The notes beneath the pieces were generated by a model. That model was not told the DNA's origin, did not search any database, and worked only from the letters and a program-made list of their open reading frames with translations. Positions 19,494 to 21,829 of a DNA stretch of 21,829 nucleotides are shown here, piece by piece (the stretch's first letter is position 1; the number at the start of each line of letters is the position of its first letter). The translations under genes were made by a program, and so were the position numbers. This DNA is from a virus, in IMG/VR virus record IMGVR_UViG_3300032516_000995, positions 1-21,829 of that record, one strand, 5' to 3'.

Positions 19494-21829
19494 ATGATTG
19501 TTGATTACCCAGGGTGTGAAAAATGTCCACTGAAGGACTGCCCACCTGTTCGAGGCAAAGGCCCAGCAGGTGGGATAATGGTTCTGGGAGAAGCCCCTGG
19601 TGCAACTGAAGTACAGAGAAAAGAACCTTTTGTAGGTCAGTCTGGTCAGCTTCTTCGTTCGACTCTGAAAGCCGCAGGGGTAGATCCCTCGTCGGTCTAT
19701 TACACGAATTCGTGCCTCTGCCGGCCCCCTCAGAACAAAACACCATCGACAACTGCCGTGAAGTGTTGTTCCCAAAGGCTTCGAGACGAGATTCTCGGAG
19801 TCGACCCTCAGAAGATCCTCTGTGTAGGTGGGACAGGTCTCTCGGCCCTTCGAGGAGAACCTACCCCAATTACGAAGTGGCGAGGGATCGGAATCATGAC
19901 TCCCTCCGAAAAACCAATCTACGTAATCTCGACGTACCATCCTGCAGCTGTTCTTAGGACCACTGATCTATTTCGGGACTTCGCAAAAGATATCGTGAAA
20001 CTTGTCTCTAACGAGACCCCTCTACCTCAACCCAGTCTAACTACGATCGTCCCTACGACCCCCGAAGAAGCAATTGAATATCTAAGGGAACTCCGAGAAG
20101 CTTCGATTCTATCAACTGACCTCGAGACCACAGGGTTCTCACCCCTCAAGGATACAATTGAGTCATTTGGCTTTGGGGCTTGGTCGGGAGAGACCTCTGG
20201 AGTCTCAGTCATCATCCCATACGAGGTCGGGTGTCAACCATCTGTTCGAGAAGAGATGAGAGATCTGATCTCAACCTTCGAGGGACCTCTCGTCTTTCAC
20301 AACCTGAAGTTCGATCTTCAGTTCTATCAGATCTTCTTCGGGACGGATGTTCGACCTCAGTCTCCTCGAGATACGATGTTGATGCAATATGCTGTTGACG
20401 AAAGAGGGTCCGGGGGAGATACATCGGGTGGATCGTCTGGGAACTCCCGAGGGTATCGAGTTCATGGTTTGAAGGACCAAGCTCGAATCAGATACGATGT
20501 TCCCGATTATCATTTCGACTTCAAGGAGTTCTACTCCAAACCTCGAGAGGAGAGAAACTATCAACTACTGTACGAATACCAAGGGATCGATTGTTTTATC
20601 ACTCTAAGGCTCTATAGGGATCTCTGTAATGATATCGAAGAGGAGTCACCTGCACTTTGGGAACTCCTCGACGAGATTCTAATCCCAGGGGCTCTAGCCT
20701 TCACAGAAATTGAACTCGGGGGAGTGCCAGTCGATCTTCCGTACTTCCGAGCTCTCGAGATAGAGATGACTCTTCAGATCGACGATCTCCGAAGAAAATT
20801 GGTCGAGAGTGCGAAATCTTTAGAGCTTCCCGAAGATCTGAACTTTGGTTCTCCTACCCAGGCACTGAAGTGGGTAAAGGCACTCGGGTTCAAGGTTGAG
20901 TCAACCGAGAAGGAAGAGCTCCAATTTGCGATTCAGAGGCAAGGGAAGGTCCCCCAGGATCGAGTAGATCTTCTGAAGGACTTTCTTCTATATCGACAAC
21001 TCGACCGAACAAAAGGGACCTATGTTACAGGTCTCCTCGAGAGAGTCGATGTCGACGAATGTATTCGACCTGACTTTCTTCTTCATGGGGCAGATACTGG
21101 ACGTCTCGCTTGTAGGGATCCCAATCTTCAGAACATCCCTATCTTGATGGGTCCAAAGATCCGAAATGGGTATATCGCTCCCGAAGGATATACTCTACTC
21201 GAAGCCGACGGGAGTCAGCTCGAACTTCGTGTTGTCTGTTGGTATAGTCAAGACGAAGTAATGATGGCAGCCTATCAGAATAACGAGGATCTCCACAAAC
21301 TTGTTGCGAGTAAGATGTTCAAAGTTCCCATCTCCCAAGTTACCAAGCTCGAAAGGTACATGGCGAAGTACGTAGACTTCGGGATTATCTACGGCCGAGG
21401 TGCGTATAGTCTCGCCAATGGGTGGGAAATGGAATATATCGTACAGCAGGGAGGAAAAGCTTGGACCGTCAAAGAAGCTGAGTACTTCTTGAGAGAATTC
21501 TTAGACTCGTTCCCAGGATTGAAAGCCTGGATCGAGACTCAACATCGACTAGTTAGAGCACGGAAATTCGTAGAGACTCCTACAGGCAGACGTCGACGCT
21601 TCCCTCTCATGATGGAAGAGAACGTCTACTCTGTCGAACGTCAAGCTGTGAATACTCCCGTCCAGTCGCTGGCCTCCGATCTAGTTCTTACTGCGTTGAT
21701 TCGACTTCATCGGATCTTCAAAGACAAATACCCTACGACTGACCCTTGGAGACCTGCAGTCCGAATTCTATTTACAGTTCATGACTCGATTATGTTCCTA
21801 GTTCGAGACGACCTTCTTGACGAAGTTCG
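19494..21829 (+). CDS. polA: uracil-DNA glycosylase / 3'-5' exonuclease / DNA polymerase A fusion (3' end beyond window)
   Basis: ATG 19494 follows the dpdA stop directly; 778 residues are visible. Residues 1-170 are a family 4 type uracil-DNA glycosylase: GEAPGATEVQ (32-41), PFVGQSG, CRPPQNKTP, YHPAA, with C8, C11, C76 and C91/C92 placed like the 4Fe-4S ligands. Then a proofreading exonuclease: DLETTGF (Asp209, Glu211), HNLKFD (Asp274), YQGID (Tyr362, Asp366). Then family A polymerase: motif A DGSQLELR (Asp572), motif B R621, K625, F629, Y633, motif C VHDS (Asp764, Ser765 where Glu is usual). UDG-Pol fusions are known in phages such as SPO1. Confidence 0.9.
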   Translation, partial: MIVDYPGCEKCPLKDCPPVRGKGPAGGIMVLGEAPGATEVQRKEPFVGQSGQLLRSTLKAAGVDPSSVYYTNSCLCRPPQNKTPSTTAVKCCSQRLRDEILGVDPQKILCVGGTGLSALRGEPTPITKWRGIGIMTPSEKPIYVISTYHPAAVLRTTDLFRDFAKDIVKLVSNETPLPQPSLTTIVPTTPEEAIEYLRELREASILSTDLETTGFSPLKDTIESFGFGAWSGETSGVSVIIPYEVGCQPSVREEMRDLISTFEGPLVFHNLKFDLQFYQIFFGTDVRPQSPRDTMLMQYAVDERGSGGDTSGGSSGNSRGYRVHGLKDQARIRYDVPDYHFDFKEFYSKPREERNYQLLYEYQGIDCFITLRLYRDLCNDIEEESPALWELLDEILIPGALAFTEIELGGVPVDLPYFRALEIEMTLQIDDLRRKLVESAKSLELPEDLNFGSPTQALKWVKALGFKVESTEKEELQFAIQRQGKVPQDRVDLLKDFLLYRQLDRTKGTYVTGLLERVDVDECIRPDFLLHGADTGRLACRDPNLQNIPILMGPKIRNGYIAPEGYTLLEADGSQLELRVVCWYSQDEVMMAAYQNNEDLHKLVASKMFKVPISQVTKLERYMAKYVDFGIIYGRGAYSLANGWEMEYIVQQGGKAWTVKEAEYFLREFLDSFPGLKAWIETQHRLVRARKFVETPTGRRRRFPLMMEENVYSVERQAVNTPVQSLASDLVLTALIRLHRIFKDKYPTTDPWRPAVRILFTVHDSIMFLVRDDLLDEV

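Noticed and set aside
19242-19940. 232-codon minus-strand frame opposite dpdA and the polymerase start
   Set aside because: It spans two well-supported + strand genes and shows no recognisable motif. All other genes are on the + strand.

Overview
The window is a stretch of a tailed double-stranded DNA phage genome (or a closely related prophage or plasmid-phage). Every gene I can support lies on the + strand. Genes are short and tightly packed, and neighbours often share 1 to 8 bases at stop/start junctions. The content is typical of phage early and middle regions: many small unknown proteins, a DUF932-type protein, a recombination set, a nucleobase-modification set and a family A DNA polymerase. 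The host cannot be fixed from the sequence. Base composition looks near 50% GC by eye, CGA and TCG codons are frequent, and strong AGGAGG ribosome binding sites precede many genes.

Layout. 1-630: the end of an acidic protein, then two tiny membrane proteins separated by a hairpin and a promoter-like element. 703-2825: four unknown genes, one with a zinc-finger-like C-terminus. 2831-2972: a predicted three-way-junction RNA followed at once by a tRNA-like gene with an abnormal anticodon arm. 3023-5692: unknown genes ending in a lipoprotein. 5711-5776: a very long hairpin. 5802-9432: small proteins (a DUF4241-like protein, a five-CxxC zinc protein, a GNAT-like acyltransferase candidate, two membrane proteins). 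9432-9490: a second copy of the promoter-like element. 9520-15225: DUF932 protein, small zinc protein, SNF2-type helicase, RuvC-like resolvase, Cas4/RecB-like nuclease, Sak4-like ATPase and a DUF669-like single-strand-binding protein. 15391-19493: queuosine-precursor transporter, QueC, QueF, two paralogous cysteine-rich YkgJ-like proteins and a DpdA-like transglycosylase. 19494-21829: uracil-DNA glycosylase fused to 3'-5' exonuclease and polymerase A, cut by the window end.

How it fits together. The helicase, resolvase, nuclease, ATPase, SSB and polymerase form a replication and recombination unit. Embedded in it is a pathway predicted to supply preQ0 (QueC, import), reduce it to preQ1 (QueF, NADPH motif intact) and exchange it for guanine in phage DNA (DpdA). 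This class of modification is known to protect phage DNA from restriction. The most novel point is the pair of eight-cysteine YkgJ-like proteins sitting between queF and dpdA. They are good candidates for an undescribed metal-dependent step in making or tailoring the modified base. The rest of the preQ0 pathway (FolE, QueD, QueE) is not in this window.
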